Source: Stratiolaelaps scimitus (lineage: Eukaryota > Arthropoda > Arachnida > Mesostigmata > Laelapidae). Taken from it: a DNA stretch of 64,000 nucleotides. Below the pieces are notes generated by a model. That model had not been told where the DNA came from, did not search any database, and saw only the letters and a list, made by a program, of their open reading frames with translations. The stretch's first letter is position 1. Every line of letters starts with the position of its first letter. The DNA is taken from the NCBI GenBank assembly GCA_019614645.1, contig JABWDB010000009.1, forward strand, positions 3,577,501 through 3,641,500, written 5' to 3'. A program made the translations under genes and the position numbers. Of this stretch, positions 1 to 12,200 are shown one piece after another.

Positions 1-1015
1 CAGACGCAAAAAGGCATATGGACACATACACACACACACCAGCAGAAGCAAACGATGTGCACGGTTGGCTGAAACGGATGGCACTCGCAGACACTCATGG
101 GCGGTGGAGGGCCGGATAGAGGCGGACTGCCACGGAGGTACACACGCATAGTAATGATGAAATAAATACCACGAAGCTAGGAACGAACTGAGCTCAGCTA
201 CTGAATGTTGCTGCTGCTGCTGCTGCTGACCTGGCTGTCGGCGCCGTTGGCTCGCGCAACGTCAAATCGACACAGCCAGGCAGCCGCCCAGCCGCACACT
301 CACCAGACTCGTAGCCGTGCTGCGCTATCCGGCTGTGTTCGACTTTGCCGCCTGGCCGTGTGCCTCTGCCGTGAGCCACTTCGCTTCGTGGCCTTTCTTC
401 CTGGCCAACTGCCTTCTGGGAGGGCGGGGGGGGGGGGTTGTCACAGACGACAGCGACACGGAAGATCCCGATTCAGCGAACGGCATAACCCAACGTCGAA
501 TCGTCGCCAAAGCGGCAGAAGTAGCGCGGGCCTCATCAACGAAAACAGTGGCCAACTGAAAGCGCAACCGAACTCGTGGCGAGCCGCGACCTGCCGAGCG
601 TCAGCGCGAATGCGGCGCTTCGTCGACAGGAGGCAGGATACACCGCAAAGAGACAAATGCACCTTTGGACGAACGATGAACGATGCTCAAGGTGGCCTGA
701 GTCACGCAGGGCGGGGTAACGCACAGCTGATCCGAACAGAACAACTTTGCTGCTAAACAACAATGCTCCGGCTGGCCTAACTCGTTGCTCGTTGATGCCT
801 GCACATCATCCCCCCACCGGAGAACGGCTATAGAGCTGCCCCAATGGAGGCCTGACGGGGAAGGACGCCTTGCCGGTTCCGGCTGCGCGGCGATGCGGCG
901 GCCAACGCTGTGAAACGGATTGAAAGTACGAACGCAGCTCGAGAATTGTTTGACGGTTGGTGCTTCATAAATCGGACACAAACGAATCGGGGTCAATCAC
1001 AGTGGCTGGTAGCCG
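1..1015. other. GC-rich block without confident gene
   Basis: This stretch is richer in G+C than what follows and contains a run of CTG triplets near 204-231 and a poly-G run near 427-437. Several overlapping frames on both strands stay open. The longest is + 205-756, 183 codons, beginning with a leucine run made by the CTG repeat, which imitates a signal peptide. Its remainder is Arg/Ser/Gln-rich and competes with open frames on the other strand. No family motif or convincing splice pair was seen. It may be a CpG-type promoter or 5' leader of a neighbouring gene; that is a guess. Confidence 0.3.
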
Positions 1016-3846
1016 CACCAAAATATGAAAGACGAGAGAGAGAGAGATAGAGAGCGAGGAAAAGAACAGAGAGAGCGTTGGGTTAAAGCATCAGGGGGGG
1101 GGGTAGGGACAAGAAAATATTGATAAAGACTGAGAAGCGCGAACAGCACACAATCAATTAACTCACATTGATTAAAATCACGCTTGTGGTGAAAACTGCG
1201 ATGAACTGTGATCTGGTACGTGAGAGCATAGGAGCAAGCCAGTTGCGCCGAAGGAGGATGTTGACGCTCGAAATGCCCGGTCGTTATCACAAAATAACTG
1301 TGGTCATGGATGAGCGTGTATAGTTCGGTTGAGCGTGCGTGTCTGTGTGTGCTGGCGTGCTTAGCAGAGATAATTGGTTAGTGAGTCTGGTTGGATGTCG
1401 CCAGAAGAAAGGGGGATATTTATACAAGGCTTAATCATCTATTTTTAGCTCTGCGCAAGGCGCACCTCGTTATCCGACTTCATAATTGTTTTTTTTTTCG
1501 AGCTGACCCTCAGCTGTTCCCCTATGTGACAGGCCTCAGCTCTTAACCTTTTAGGTATTACTATGAGGACCTGTCGGGGCCACCCTTGCTCATTCTCTTC
1601 CTTACTCGTACCTGGCAAGACTCTTCAGACAAAGAAAGTTATTCGACTTCAGGTCAGATTTAGCTTCAAGTATTTTGAGTTAGAAATAGTGAACGCTGAT
1701 CGAAAAGATTGCTCGAATACTACGATGGATGCAAACAGTATACCAGGGGCGCTGTCCCTATTTTAACATGAATTCAAGCGCACGAAGACATCGTATAACC
1801 ATTACATCAGACGTACCAAGAAATCACTATTTTCATGACGGTGGCAGTGATCAGTTCCCGCGTGAAAAACACGGCCCACGATCAAGACGGCCGCCGTGGA
1901 AATGCTCAAAACATTTTCACCCGTAAATGAAGCAAATCACCTTCACCTCCATCAACGTAGATGTACGCGTTTAGCGCCGGATGGGGTATTCGTACGAAAA
2001 ACAGTGCATATTTATAATAAATCAATTTCTAACCTTGTCATCGAAGTTATAGGTTATCATCGATCAGTAGTACAATCTAAACACACACACACACAAATAC
2101 ACAAATGAAAACCACCACCGACAAATCGCGCGCTGCGCCACCAATCAGGCAGTCAGTTGACGAACAACAAATGCGAACAGGTTCGTCGAACAAAAATAGC
2201 CAACTGCTTCTGGTCACACGCTGGCGGGCACCAGGCGTTCATCTTTCGGTGACCAAACAAACGATGTCATCATACCCCACTGCTAAAGTGGTGTGCGCCA
2301 ACGAAGAAATCGATGGACGGAACGATCCCCAAATAGCAACATTATAGTGTTGTTCGTCGGCGACAATTTGAAACTGTACCTGACCGACACAAGCAAACGC
2401 TGGCGAGAAAACTACCTCAGTCGACAACAGACCAAATGGACGAATACGATGGTCCCGTACCGCGTAACTCATAACGTATTTGTATGGGTGGCGTACACAC
2501 AGCACAGGGGAGGTTAAAACAAAAACACAAAATCGATACATTAACGTGTGTTTAGAAATAAATATGTTTAAATATGTTTATATATGTGTATGTATATATA
2601 TATATGTGTATATATATATATATAGACATGGTTCATAAACGTATGTAGGTAGCTAAAGCTATTTTGGGCATCTCAAACGATCATAATAATGATAATAATA
2701 ATAATAATAATAAGAATCGCCAACACCAGCAGCAATAATTACTAGTTACGCAATCTTTTTGCGTAATCATACTCGTGCCGTACCTGTGTAGTAATCATAG
2801 TAGGTATGAAACATTATATTAAACTAATGGCCGAATAACAGCAGCAAAAATTCACTAGGCGGCGTAGTGCAATCGCCGTCGTCGGCAGAACCTTTCAAAC
2901 GCTGCAGCGAAAGTTTATACCTCCTTCCAGCCTTCGATCTCCCTGCAAGCGTCATACATACATATATACACACACACAAACACAAACAAACACACACACA
3001 CGCACATCTAATGTGATGGGCCACATTCCACAGCGGTAGAGGATTGCGTGTGTCATTAATTATATATATATATAAAAAAAGAAAAAAAACATACACAATC
3101 AGGGAAGAAAGTGCTGCTCGGTTCGTTGATCTGTTGACGGCCGACGACCTTTGGCGCTGCGTCGTCGAACGTAATGAATTTGACGCGCTGCGACTCGCTG
3201 ACGCGTTCGCCATGCCTAGTAGTATTGATCAGATTTGATTTTTGCATAGGTGGGACACACGATACGAGACGCTTGCTTCGAGGGTCAGGAATCAACGGAT
3301 CGGGCAAACGTTCGAATTTAAAGGTACTGCCATACCCACTATGGGTACAGCAGTGTTGCAATAATGCTTTAACGCATTTAGATACATGCGCAAACGTTGC
3401 AGTCTGCGTTTTGGCGTCGAACATTTGATAGAGCTTTGACGGTTGGACTTCGCCTCGGGTGTCGAGCCTGATCATAAGGAACGATATTACCTTTACCGCT
3501 GCAACTACTACTACTGCATATGATCATTATTGCTGAGCGCAATTTATTAATAAATTATTTGTATTAGAAATGAAATACTTCGATCAGATCGCCAGCGGAT
3601 CAGGAGATGATAACAATTTGCATTCATTCATAATAGTAGTTATCATTTGACTGGCGAATTTGCATATGCGCACGAATCACTTCAGTGCAACTTATCCAAC
3701 GATCTCGCGCTATGAGTTTCGCGTGCACAGAGCAACATTTGGTAATAACAGTAAAAAAGAAAAATACATATATATATTTATATATATATACTTTGCACGC
3801 TAACCCACAGCGCGATTGTTGATAAGTTGCATTGAAGTGATTCGTG

Positions 3847-3898
<52 letters not shown>

Positions 3899-5800
3899 CA
3901 TAGCATCTTTCCATTTGTCTAATGATCGAGTCAGACAGAAGATCCAGCCCTCCAGCCACTACCGAAACGTTCTAGCTAGAAGCTGACAGAGGACAACTGC
4001 GTTAGCATTATATGGCAACGGCTCCCCGTCATACCCTGTTGCATCGAAGTACCTGCTTCTGCTCATGGTCCTCTCATCGTTTTTCGTGTAATCGCTCGCA
4101 CGCAAGCTAACGGCAACCATTTGACAAATATATGCTGATGGTCAAACTTGTCTCACCGCGAGCAGACTTTATAGACACCTCACCTGATTAAAGATCATAA
4201 TTGTAAAAATAATTCTATTTCGTTTTCAAAACGACTTCGTCCCCTCAAAATTGTCTAGCTCTTCACTATTCATTTCGAGTCAAATGTTAATAATTATTAC
4301 TCACTTATTCAATTGATACATGAACATAGAATATATAGCATTTCCAGATGGTCAACACACGTCCTGTGGTAACGCGACGTCATGCAACAACGCCATCCCT
4401 GACAGCACGCAGTGACATACATGTGGCAGCAGTATTCCAGCAGGGGCTATTCAACCTTGACGCGGCAAACGTGAATCCGGAGACTTAAACCTCGCTCACA
4501 TGTTAATGATTCTATTGGACAATAAGATGCGAACGGACTAATACAACATAACCTCTGTCATTTCCCTTGTAATCTCAAATAACAAAGACAAAAATCACGA
4601 GCAGAGCAATTCTGAGATCAGATCCTGGGTGGCTCTGAGTAGACATTCAGATATTCAGGTTATTTCGTCGTGCCGGTAGGCGTTTGGCGGCATGTCGTAC
4701 GCCATTTGTGAGATGCGACAAACGGTGATGTCAGAAACCGCCGTAGTTTATGTGTTAGTTGCTCTGTTTAATGAACTTACACCTGGTTCAATGTGCGCTC
4801 CGCAAATCCGTATAAAGCCACCCACCGATCACAGATCAAACAATGTAGAGCCAAGCAAGCCTTATGTCGTTCATTTTACAGCAGTAGCGGAGCGCTTTAG
4901 GATAAACCATAATTTAATTTATACCCACCCGCACACACACACACATTTCAACTGTACACCATAACAGAAAACATCCATTTTTCTTTGGTCAGGGGTTTCC
5001 ATCGCCTGAACGAAATGAAGCTTCATACCATACGTACAGTGCGTGAGTGTGCGTATTTGCGTATATTCATAGATTCCATATCACCAATTTCGTTAGCCAT
5101 CGTCCAAAAGTGCCATTTCGTTGACACCCTCAGACAGTAGCGTCTATTCCAATCTATAGTGCTGTATGTCCTACCGAATTTTATCGGCTGGGCCTTTGTC
5201 CGATTAACTATGCGGCGCGTTTCTGGCTCAACGTTCCTCTGCCAGTGCTTAGGCTTTCGGATCTGTTCACGTCGCGCTGAGTGAGATTAGATTGGACGAG
5301 ATTAATTGAGCAGGACGCATGGCGCTGCCTTAGAGCCAAACGCTGTTCGTTTGAAGATTGTGAACGATCTCAATGGCGCAAAATTGTTGCGAGTGCACGG
5401 TCCTACTGTCTACTTCTACGTTTCTTTAACAAACCAATAAAGATTAACGTTTATTTGTAATAAATACAATCAATATACACGCTGTTAGAATACTCGCAGC
5501 GTAATATACGTGAGCGGAAATCTACCAACGGTATTGGAGACACCCATCGGAGATAGGGTGTTGTGGAAGAACCAGGCATATTTAACGCTAGATCAGCTTC
5601 GACACTGGCAACCTTGCAGAAAGCCGTAGCTGAATGATTTCAAACCGCGTTCGATGTAAAAAAAAAGTGATCAGTGACCTTCGACACAGCTAAGCTATCA
5701 CACAGTAGTAGCTGTTCGAGTCGGTACTGCCCTCGAAGAGAACCTGCGATTACTTCGTGAGGGTGTCGCACAATTTGCATCGTTCGACATTCGTCACCAC
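1016..5800. other. AT-rich non-coding DNA with microsatellites
   Basis: No gene could be supported here. Visible elements are a (TA)n/(TG)n tract around 2580-2624, an (AAT)n run near 2684-2714, a (CA)n run near 2968-3003, a short TA run at 3060-3074 and the hairpin at 3671-3846 listed separately. Open frames such as - 3056-3475 run through the TA tract and have no splice signals or family resemblance. The stretch could be intergenic or part of a long intron. Confidence 0.5.
3671..3846. repeat. Imperfect inverted repeat (hairpin) flanked by TA tracts
   Basis: The left arm (about 3671-3727) and right arm (about 3794-3846) are imperfect reverse complements. Outer ends match as CACGAATCACTTC against GAAGTGATTCGTG, and inner ends as CGTGCA against TGCACG. 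The spacer of about 66 bases contains a TA-rich segment, and a (TA)n tract of about 50 bases follows directly. The layout fits a small foldback or MITE-like element that targets TA, or a hairpin RNA precursor. No terminal target duplication can be defined inside the TA tract. Confidence 0.65.
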
Positions 5801-6436
5801 CATCCCGGTGTCTGCCATTTAACCTAATAGTAAATGGCTATCGCCGACTTCACCCAAATCTGTCGCGAATCCGCTCATCTGCGCCACACAGTGCGTGTGC
5901 CGCTCGAACCGAATGCCAACGGAAAACCGCGCCGCGCCGCCTAGAATCGCGAAGCTCGTTGCGTACGACCCCGCTCCATGCAACAGTGCACCGGTGCAGG
6001 CTTCTGCTACACCGGCAGCAGTCGAAGAAAATGTAACAATTGCAGCTGTGATCACCGCGATCGTAGCGAAAAATGTCCCGTCGCAAAGCAGCACGCTGCG
6101 TGTCGCTGTCGGTCGAAGCGTCGAGCGAGCCGAGTCCTTCGCGTCGCCTCGCCTCGTCATACGCAGAACGCGGGAGTGCGGATGGAGTGAGAATCATTTT
6201 TACGTGTGGGGGGATCGCCCAGCACATGGACGTACACACGAACGGCCGAGATGGGTCTCGTCAAAATCAGTTGCGCCGGCAGCAGCAGCATCAGCATCAG
6301 CAGCAACCACGCCGGTGCGTCACTGGACTTCCGCTTGCTTGCGCGAAAGTCGTGTGAAATTATATTCCGGGACAATTCCGGGACAATGCGGGGATGCGGG
6401 AGGTGGTCTGAGAGCGTAGCGAACACCGGGAGCTGA
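5801..6436. other. GC-rich block with opposed open frames
   Basis: Long frames are open on both strands: + 5895-6419 (174 codons) and - 5819-6160 (113 codons). The - strand frame has a hydrophobic, Ala/Thr-rich centre that could span a membrane, and another - strand frame (6157-6426) has a leucine-rich stretch encoded by a CAG/CTG run. Opposed frames over the same GC-rich bases usually mean that stop codons are rare rather than that all frames are used. I cannot choose a real gene here. Confidence 0.3.
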
Positions 6437-7414
6437 CTACGGTGACAGACCCGGTCGAACGGTCACCGGGGCCGCTTATGATCGGACGCCGACTAGATGT
6501 CAAGAATATTATTATTATTATTATCCTTAGAATAATGCGTCGGGATATACGACAGATCTGACGTCGGGCAACTTTGTGACGGGGATCGCTTGGGATGCCG
6601 CTTTCTCGCGAACATGTTCAAGAAGCGTCGTTCTATTCAATCTAAGGATAAGAATAAGGAGAATATGATTATTATTCACTTGCAGTCACGGACATGGACA
6701 GCCAAACAAGAACACATCCCGGGCGAGCAAGCAAGCAAGCAGACTGAACCATGGCGAATAGCGTACGAAAACGTTTGCCTCTTCATACAATGGATGGGTA
6801 GACGCAGAGACGGACCCGATTTCAAGGCCGCACGAGCTCAATACAGACAGAGTGTGATGGAGGCTTACTCCAAGATCATATATTACTATTATATATTAAA
6901 AAATAAACACAGTCGTCTACAGTCGTCTATCTGTCGTCTGTCCCCGCGTACGCCTCTTCAGAAATGTGCTTAACCGGCATAATACCGGGGGAGACAATCC
7001 TTAGCAGAGGTAGAGGGAAGTCTTGTTCGCTTTTGCGGGTGTTGTATACGCTGCACGATGCTCGATGTCAGAAGATTGGCGGACACGGGTTGTGCATTTG
7101 GATTACTACATACATCGATATTTGGATATTTGCTTTGGAAATACGCGTGAAGAAAAAAAGATGTATGACGCTATGTTGTCGTATGACGAATAGGGATGGA
7201 CATAGAGACAAATCTCGTGCGAACGTCAACAATACCACGCAAGATAAGGGTGGATGCAAGAAATGCTTTGTCATGTCAATTAAATTCGAGTAATCGTTCG
7301 ACGAGAAGCGAGATAACGCGGCTATCTCAGATTGGCGTGGGTGCGCAATCTGCAGTTAATTAATAGAAACAAACAATGTTTATCTACAGTATATCCGTCG
7401 GTCCCGGTATAGGC

Positions 7415-7540
7415 CTGGTGGCCTATTCGGGTGCGCCTGCCCTGCGACCGGAGGAGACACGTGGGTGCTCACACGGGTCCGATCGATCCCCACCGTTGCA
7501 CATTTGCATTGAAGGGTTCCGCCTTACGAAGAAATGCAAA
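7415..7540 (+). repeat. SINE-like dispersed repeat, copy 1
   Basis: This segment aligns by eye with 46296-46430. Shared blocks include GGTGGCC, TTCGGGTGCGCCT, ACACGTG, a TTGCACA..TGCAT block and a trailing AAG/GATGC-rich tail. In copy 2 the middle contains AGGTTCAATC, like a polymerase III B box, which here reads GGGTCCGATC. A tRNA-derived SINE is the likely class, but ends and target duplications are not clear. Confidence 0.45.
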
Positions 7541-8598
7541 ACGCAATAGCGTGGAAGTTAACTGTTCACGACTGAGAGTTAGCCGGGAAACATATATAGT
7601 ACAATATCTCGCACGAATGCAGTGTTACTTTAGAATAAAGACTCGCAATAGTCGATCTTAGAATTCTCTGTAGGCGATAGAAATCGGGCAGGACAGAGGT
7701 GGAGAGATTGAGATGGGAAGAGAGAGGCAGCCATTGTAACCCTTGTTCCAGCTGTCTCGGGTTTGCGTGTCCACTCAAGCCCAGGGCTGGAACGACGATG
7801 CACCTAACTCACTTCGTCCGAGTCTTACAATGCTTTGGTAGGAGCTGCCAACAATTGGCAACTTGGCGGCTGTGACGCGTATAACCTTCCGCCAGCATCT
7901 CATATGCAAGCGTCCCGGTGGCAGTTCGCAGTCGACACAGAATCGGCCAACTTCTTCTCAGTTGGTGGGCTTCGTCTTTCGAAACAACAAGAACAGCTAC
8001 AGTATTCTGTTGGCATATTCGCTGACAGCCCCAATGATAGGATCCTCTCCTACCCGAGTATTTAAGTAGCTCAGCCACAAGCCACCTGACATACAGATCA
8101 CTCAGAGCTTGCTGCTATATTTGTCTCAGAGTTGCCTCTTGCGGAACTCGGGAGTTCTCGGTTACAATTCTAATGTTGACATTGCTGTTGAGAATCTACG
8201 GTGCACCGGTTTGTCTGTTATATCTACAGGTTCTGTCAGAGACACAGATTGAGGAACGCTAAGTGGTACCCGTTGGGAAAATCCTTCACTGACTGCTGCA
8301 ATCGAATGGCCTCTGATCGTTAGGTATTCCGCAACGAAGCTAACGGGCCTGCGCTAATTTCCACCGCTAATTAGTAGAGTGGACGCTTTGCCGAACTAAG
8401 CGGCGAACTAAATACGAAATTATCAACATTTGGATGAAGCCAGTTTAGCGGTAGAAGAAACTGCAAAAACACCAAATGCAACGGCTTCATGGCTCCAATG
8501 AACCCATCTACCGTTGATATCAAGAAATTACTATACAGAACTGAATAACATAACCTCAAGCCAATGGAGGGAGGGAAGTTTGTCGAATGACACACGAA

Positions 8599-8662
8599 TA
8601 ACCAAGTGGCTAATGTCACCACTGATGTGCGCTATCAGTTGTGTGATATTAGCCACTTGGTA
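8599..8662. repeat. Short imperfect hairpin, possible small-RNA precursor
   Basis: The sequence folds back on itself. The left arm starts ACCAAGTGGCTAAT and the right arm ends ATTAGCCACTTGGT, a 14-base perfect outer stem. It continues through a few mismatches to CTGAT/ATCAG around a loop of about 6-8 bases. The total size of about 64 bases is in the range of a miRNA precursor. I recognise no known miRNA seed in either arm, so the assignment rests on shape only. Confidence 0.45.
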
Positions 8663-8912
8663 TCGACTGTCCACTATTGCTCAACTAGACAATAGGCACC
8701 TGATCCAGTTGGTAACATCTTATAAACATCTACATTTGTAGCATCTCAACATAGTTGACGACAAACTTCACCGTAATCGTAATCGTCGGTCGTTGTGAAC
8801 CGCTAAACCTAACGGAGATCGGAGTGACTGCAGATGATTTCTTTTCAGAAAAACCAAGATGGCGTTCACGTCCACGCTTTAGATATTAGTCGACTACCAT
8901 CTTGACAGGGTG

Positions 8913-9174
8913 TCAAGTTAGTCTGTCGTTGAAATCTATGCTATTCAACATTGAATCGACAAACTGGACCATTGCACAATCCAATCGATGCAGATAAAGT
9001 CCACTAAGCACTACGTTCGTATCCGAATCGGGAATCGTCAAGTGTAGCTCAGCACCCAAAAGGCTGCGAGCAGAACTTCTCTTCCGCACAGGCGGCTGAC
9101 CGCCCTGACCACCCGAAATATCGCCGAGGTGGCATGCATCCCCGTGCCATTTCACTTTATTAGTCGCGGATATG
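8913..9174 (-). CDS. Putative terminal exon, unrecognised protein
   Basis: An open frame of about 86 codons runs to a TGA stop at 8913-8915. A possible acceptor (GGCGTAG) precedes it at 9175-9178, with a T-rich run upstream from a GTT repeat. The encoded peptide is not low complexity: Gly/Gln-rich first, then a basic patch (VRKRSSARS), then hydrophobic and acidic residues with LHLTIPDSDTNVVLSG and CAMVQFVDSM. I recognise no family. No joined upstream exon or poly(A) signal was found. It could be a real last exon or a chance open frame. Confidence 0.25.
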
Positions 9175-9209
9175 CTACGCCACTCAATTCGCAACAACAA
9201 CAACAATAG

Positions 9210-12200
9210 AAATGAGAACAGCTACACTGCAATTGTTCATGCTGCCGCCCTGGCACTCATTAATCCGTATATTGTTCCATGTGGCCGAACGTAAGCGACG
9301 GACTACGTCGACAACAAAATGCTGCTTTACGCGCAGAGCCGACAAAAACGTCCCTCGGATCTCCTATCAGCCGACCTTCGAGCAAGCAAGCAACAAGTGA
9401 TTTATTTTTTTTGTTTGTCTATTGCCGATAGCGATCGTCATCGCTGTGGACCTTGGCCCACTTATTCCCGCCAGACGAATAGACCAATGCAATGTGCAAT
9501 GGCTGAATGCAATCTGAGTTCACCAGTGGAACTTGTCAAAATTCTCGAAAGACTGCCCCGTATATGCCTTTACTGTGTATATGTTTAATGTGTTTCCAGC
9601 GCTCGAACGAGCGTTTTTGACGCAGTCTGCGTTCATGTTCAGTTATTGTTGCTGCTGCTGTACATTTATAAGTGGTGACACGCACAGAAAGGCGACGTTT
9701 GACAACCCGCATATATGTGCGTTGACTGCTTGTCTTATTCCTGCCGCCTTGGGCTGGGACGAGACGATCACCAGTTTGCTGTAACTGCTGTACGTTCGGC
9801 TGGAACGAATATGGCTGGCTATTCTACTAAGTGCGAGTTAAGCGTTGCTTGAGGAAAAGGATACAAGTGGCTGATGATATTGGTGCCGATCTCGCGGACT
9901 GCTTCTCGGAAGCGGGTGAAATGCTGTTCGGTTGACGCGTTCGTCGTTTGGACGTCGGTACCCCGGCTCGAGGCTTTGCAATTGCTATGATTAGCTGTTC
10001 ATGTTATCATACTTGAGATTCCTAGTACCACAACCTTGTAACTTGTGACAATGCGTTCGACTCATTATGATCCCCATGACTTTAATAAAGGCAGAAAAAC
10101 AAGCGCGTACACATTTTTTTACGAAGGGCGATTTGCACCAATCAAGCGACTTGTTATTGAAAATGATTAGTTCGACATATCCGACTTGGTCCACCTTGCC
10201 CCAAAATCGTGTCGCACAAACTTGTCTCCCACCCTCTAATCACCACGTAAGTATTATAATTTCATTACGCCGCTAATTGCGTATTGGCGTTATGTCGTCG
10301 ATGTTTCTATAGAAATGCCGCCACCAATATGTCCATCCCTCAGTGACTCTCAGCATAGTAAACATTTTGTTTTAGCATTAATATCGCAGCGAAGTTGTCG
10401 CCACTAGTTCCGACATCGACGCAGTGAACGAGCGTTATCCGCGCGGGCCGACTGCGCCTAACGGATACTGAGAGACGATCGAACGCTAGCGCTGCTGGTC
10501 CGCCGACGATCCGATGTCTCGAGCCCGATGAGGTATGTACAATGCCTTTCTAGTCCAGCTCGGCATGTCTGCCTTTAGTCATTCAAAGTGCAAGGGGGCA
10601 ATGGCAGATCAAACCAATCCGCTAGTGCCAACTTCGTAGACGCGAACTGAGCTCAGTGGCAGGCCGACAGACCAGTCTGACATTTCATCAATATGCGTGG
10701 CATGACTCGTATCCCATGAATGCGAGCACTACTTAGGATTCGACATGCGTTAAGCAAAATCACACGCAAATAGCTATTAATGTCGACATTGTTTAGTCAC
10801 TAGATGTTTGAGGCGTGTATAACAATATGAGGACCAAGACGTTCGCAATAGCGTGTTAAAGGCCCTGTCATAAAGCCCCCTAGAGGAATCCTCCTACGAT
10901 GTTACACGTCTGCAGAGTGCGTCGTATCCACATCAGTATCGAACATATATGCAGGGCGTGTTGTTCTTTAATGTAAACGCTCAGTACTCCGCCCTGTCTT
11001 GACTCATCTGACCGCGAGGGCCGCCGTCGCCGCCGCCGCAGTTGTAGTTTTTGCCGAAAATGGCCACCTTCACACAGCCGCCAAAGGGATCAGATAGGCA
11101 GTGAGAGGAGGATATAATCTCAAGTAATCTCATATCGCCCAGGCCGCTCCATCCCTCTTGTTCCTGGCTGCCTGGATGCGTTTGCTGGTAGCTCCTCTGC
11201 ACATCCTGCACATCCAACGAATTCCCTCTTAGCGAACATGCACGTAGAACAGCACCGAAGTGTATCGCTATAGATCATATTCCACTTGTAGCTACGCCGT
11301 TGACGTCTGTCAAACCTCATCTCAAACGTGTCTTCAAGCTTGCCCTCATCGATGCGTAGCTGTTTATGTCACCTTGGGTCTTGCATTAGTAGACCACACA
11401 GCTTGCCCTCCAGACGTGAGGTGCGCCCGACGTGCCTTGAGCGGGTCTCATTGTCGTGACGGTGATAATGTCACAAACTGACGAGATCCTCGATACGATC
11501 ACGTTCGTACGGCGTTACAAGATACAAGAGAAACGTCGATATATAGACTGAATGGTAGCCATCATCCGTACAATCACACCGATACACCGTCGACGAGCTC
11601 TGTCTAACCAGAGCACAACTTAGTGCTGGGGGCGGTCGAACAAACAAAGACGTTACCCTGTCGTATAAATAGGACATGATCATGAATAGGGACGTCTACC
11701 AATGCAATCCAATGACTAGCTGGTCCACCGCCGGTCCCGGCCGAGAACTCAGATCGGTCAATACATGGGTCGCGTCAAGAGCATGGAAACACCAGTGGAC
11801 GCCTAGAATCGTGCCGCTGGCCAAGTCGACCTCGGTGGATGATTTCCATATCTGTACGATTTCCCGCCTAATGAAAAGCAATGCGCACTGTAACGCTAAC
11901 ATCGTAACTCCATCCTTCATAAATCCCCGTACTGGCCCATAGTCGAGCATTTGGCCAAGCTTTTACCATTTGACCTACTGTCCCCTATCCTGACCTTGCG
12001 GCCGCCCTCAAGGACAGAGAGGTTAGTTCCGCTTAATAATAGATCGAGCGTTCACTATTAAGTCCGAGCCGACCCAGAGCAGGGTTCGATAGAGGTATGG
12101 CGCGGCTGATGCTCAATGGTTCGAACATCAGCCAGGCAACGTTCTGAAATGAAATGACACAGAGTAACACCTCTACATTGCCACGTTATGACGGTCAGGT

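Larger units (their letters stand above)
6437..8912. other. Non-coding stretch
   Basis: No supported gene. It holds a short ATT run near 6509-6521, one copy of a SINE-like repeat near 7415-7540 and a hairpin at 8599-8662, both listed separately. Remaining open frames are short and lack splice signals that would join them. Confidence 0.5.

Noticed and set aside
205..756. 183-codon + strand frame with an N-terminal leucine run
   Set aside because: The leucines come from a CTG repeat, the rest is Arg/Gln-rich, and other frames are open over the same GC-rich bases; no splice or family support.
3624..3959. Frames encoding Tyr-Ile repeats here and at many other TA tracts (for example 16573-16761, 23245-23726, 44650-44835)
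   Set aside because: They are translations of (TA)n microsatellites, not proteins.
5895..6419. 174-codon + strand frame
   Set aside because: It lies over two opposed long frames in GC-rich DNA; composition (Ala/Arg/Ser) and lack of motifs suggest few stops by chance.
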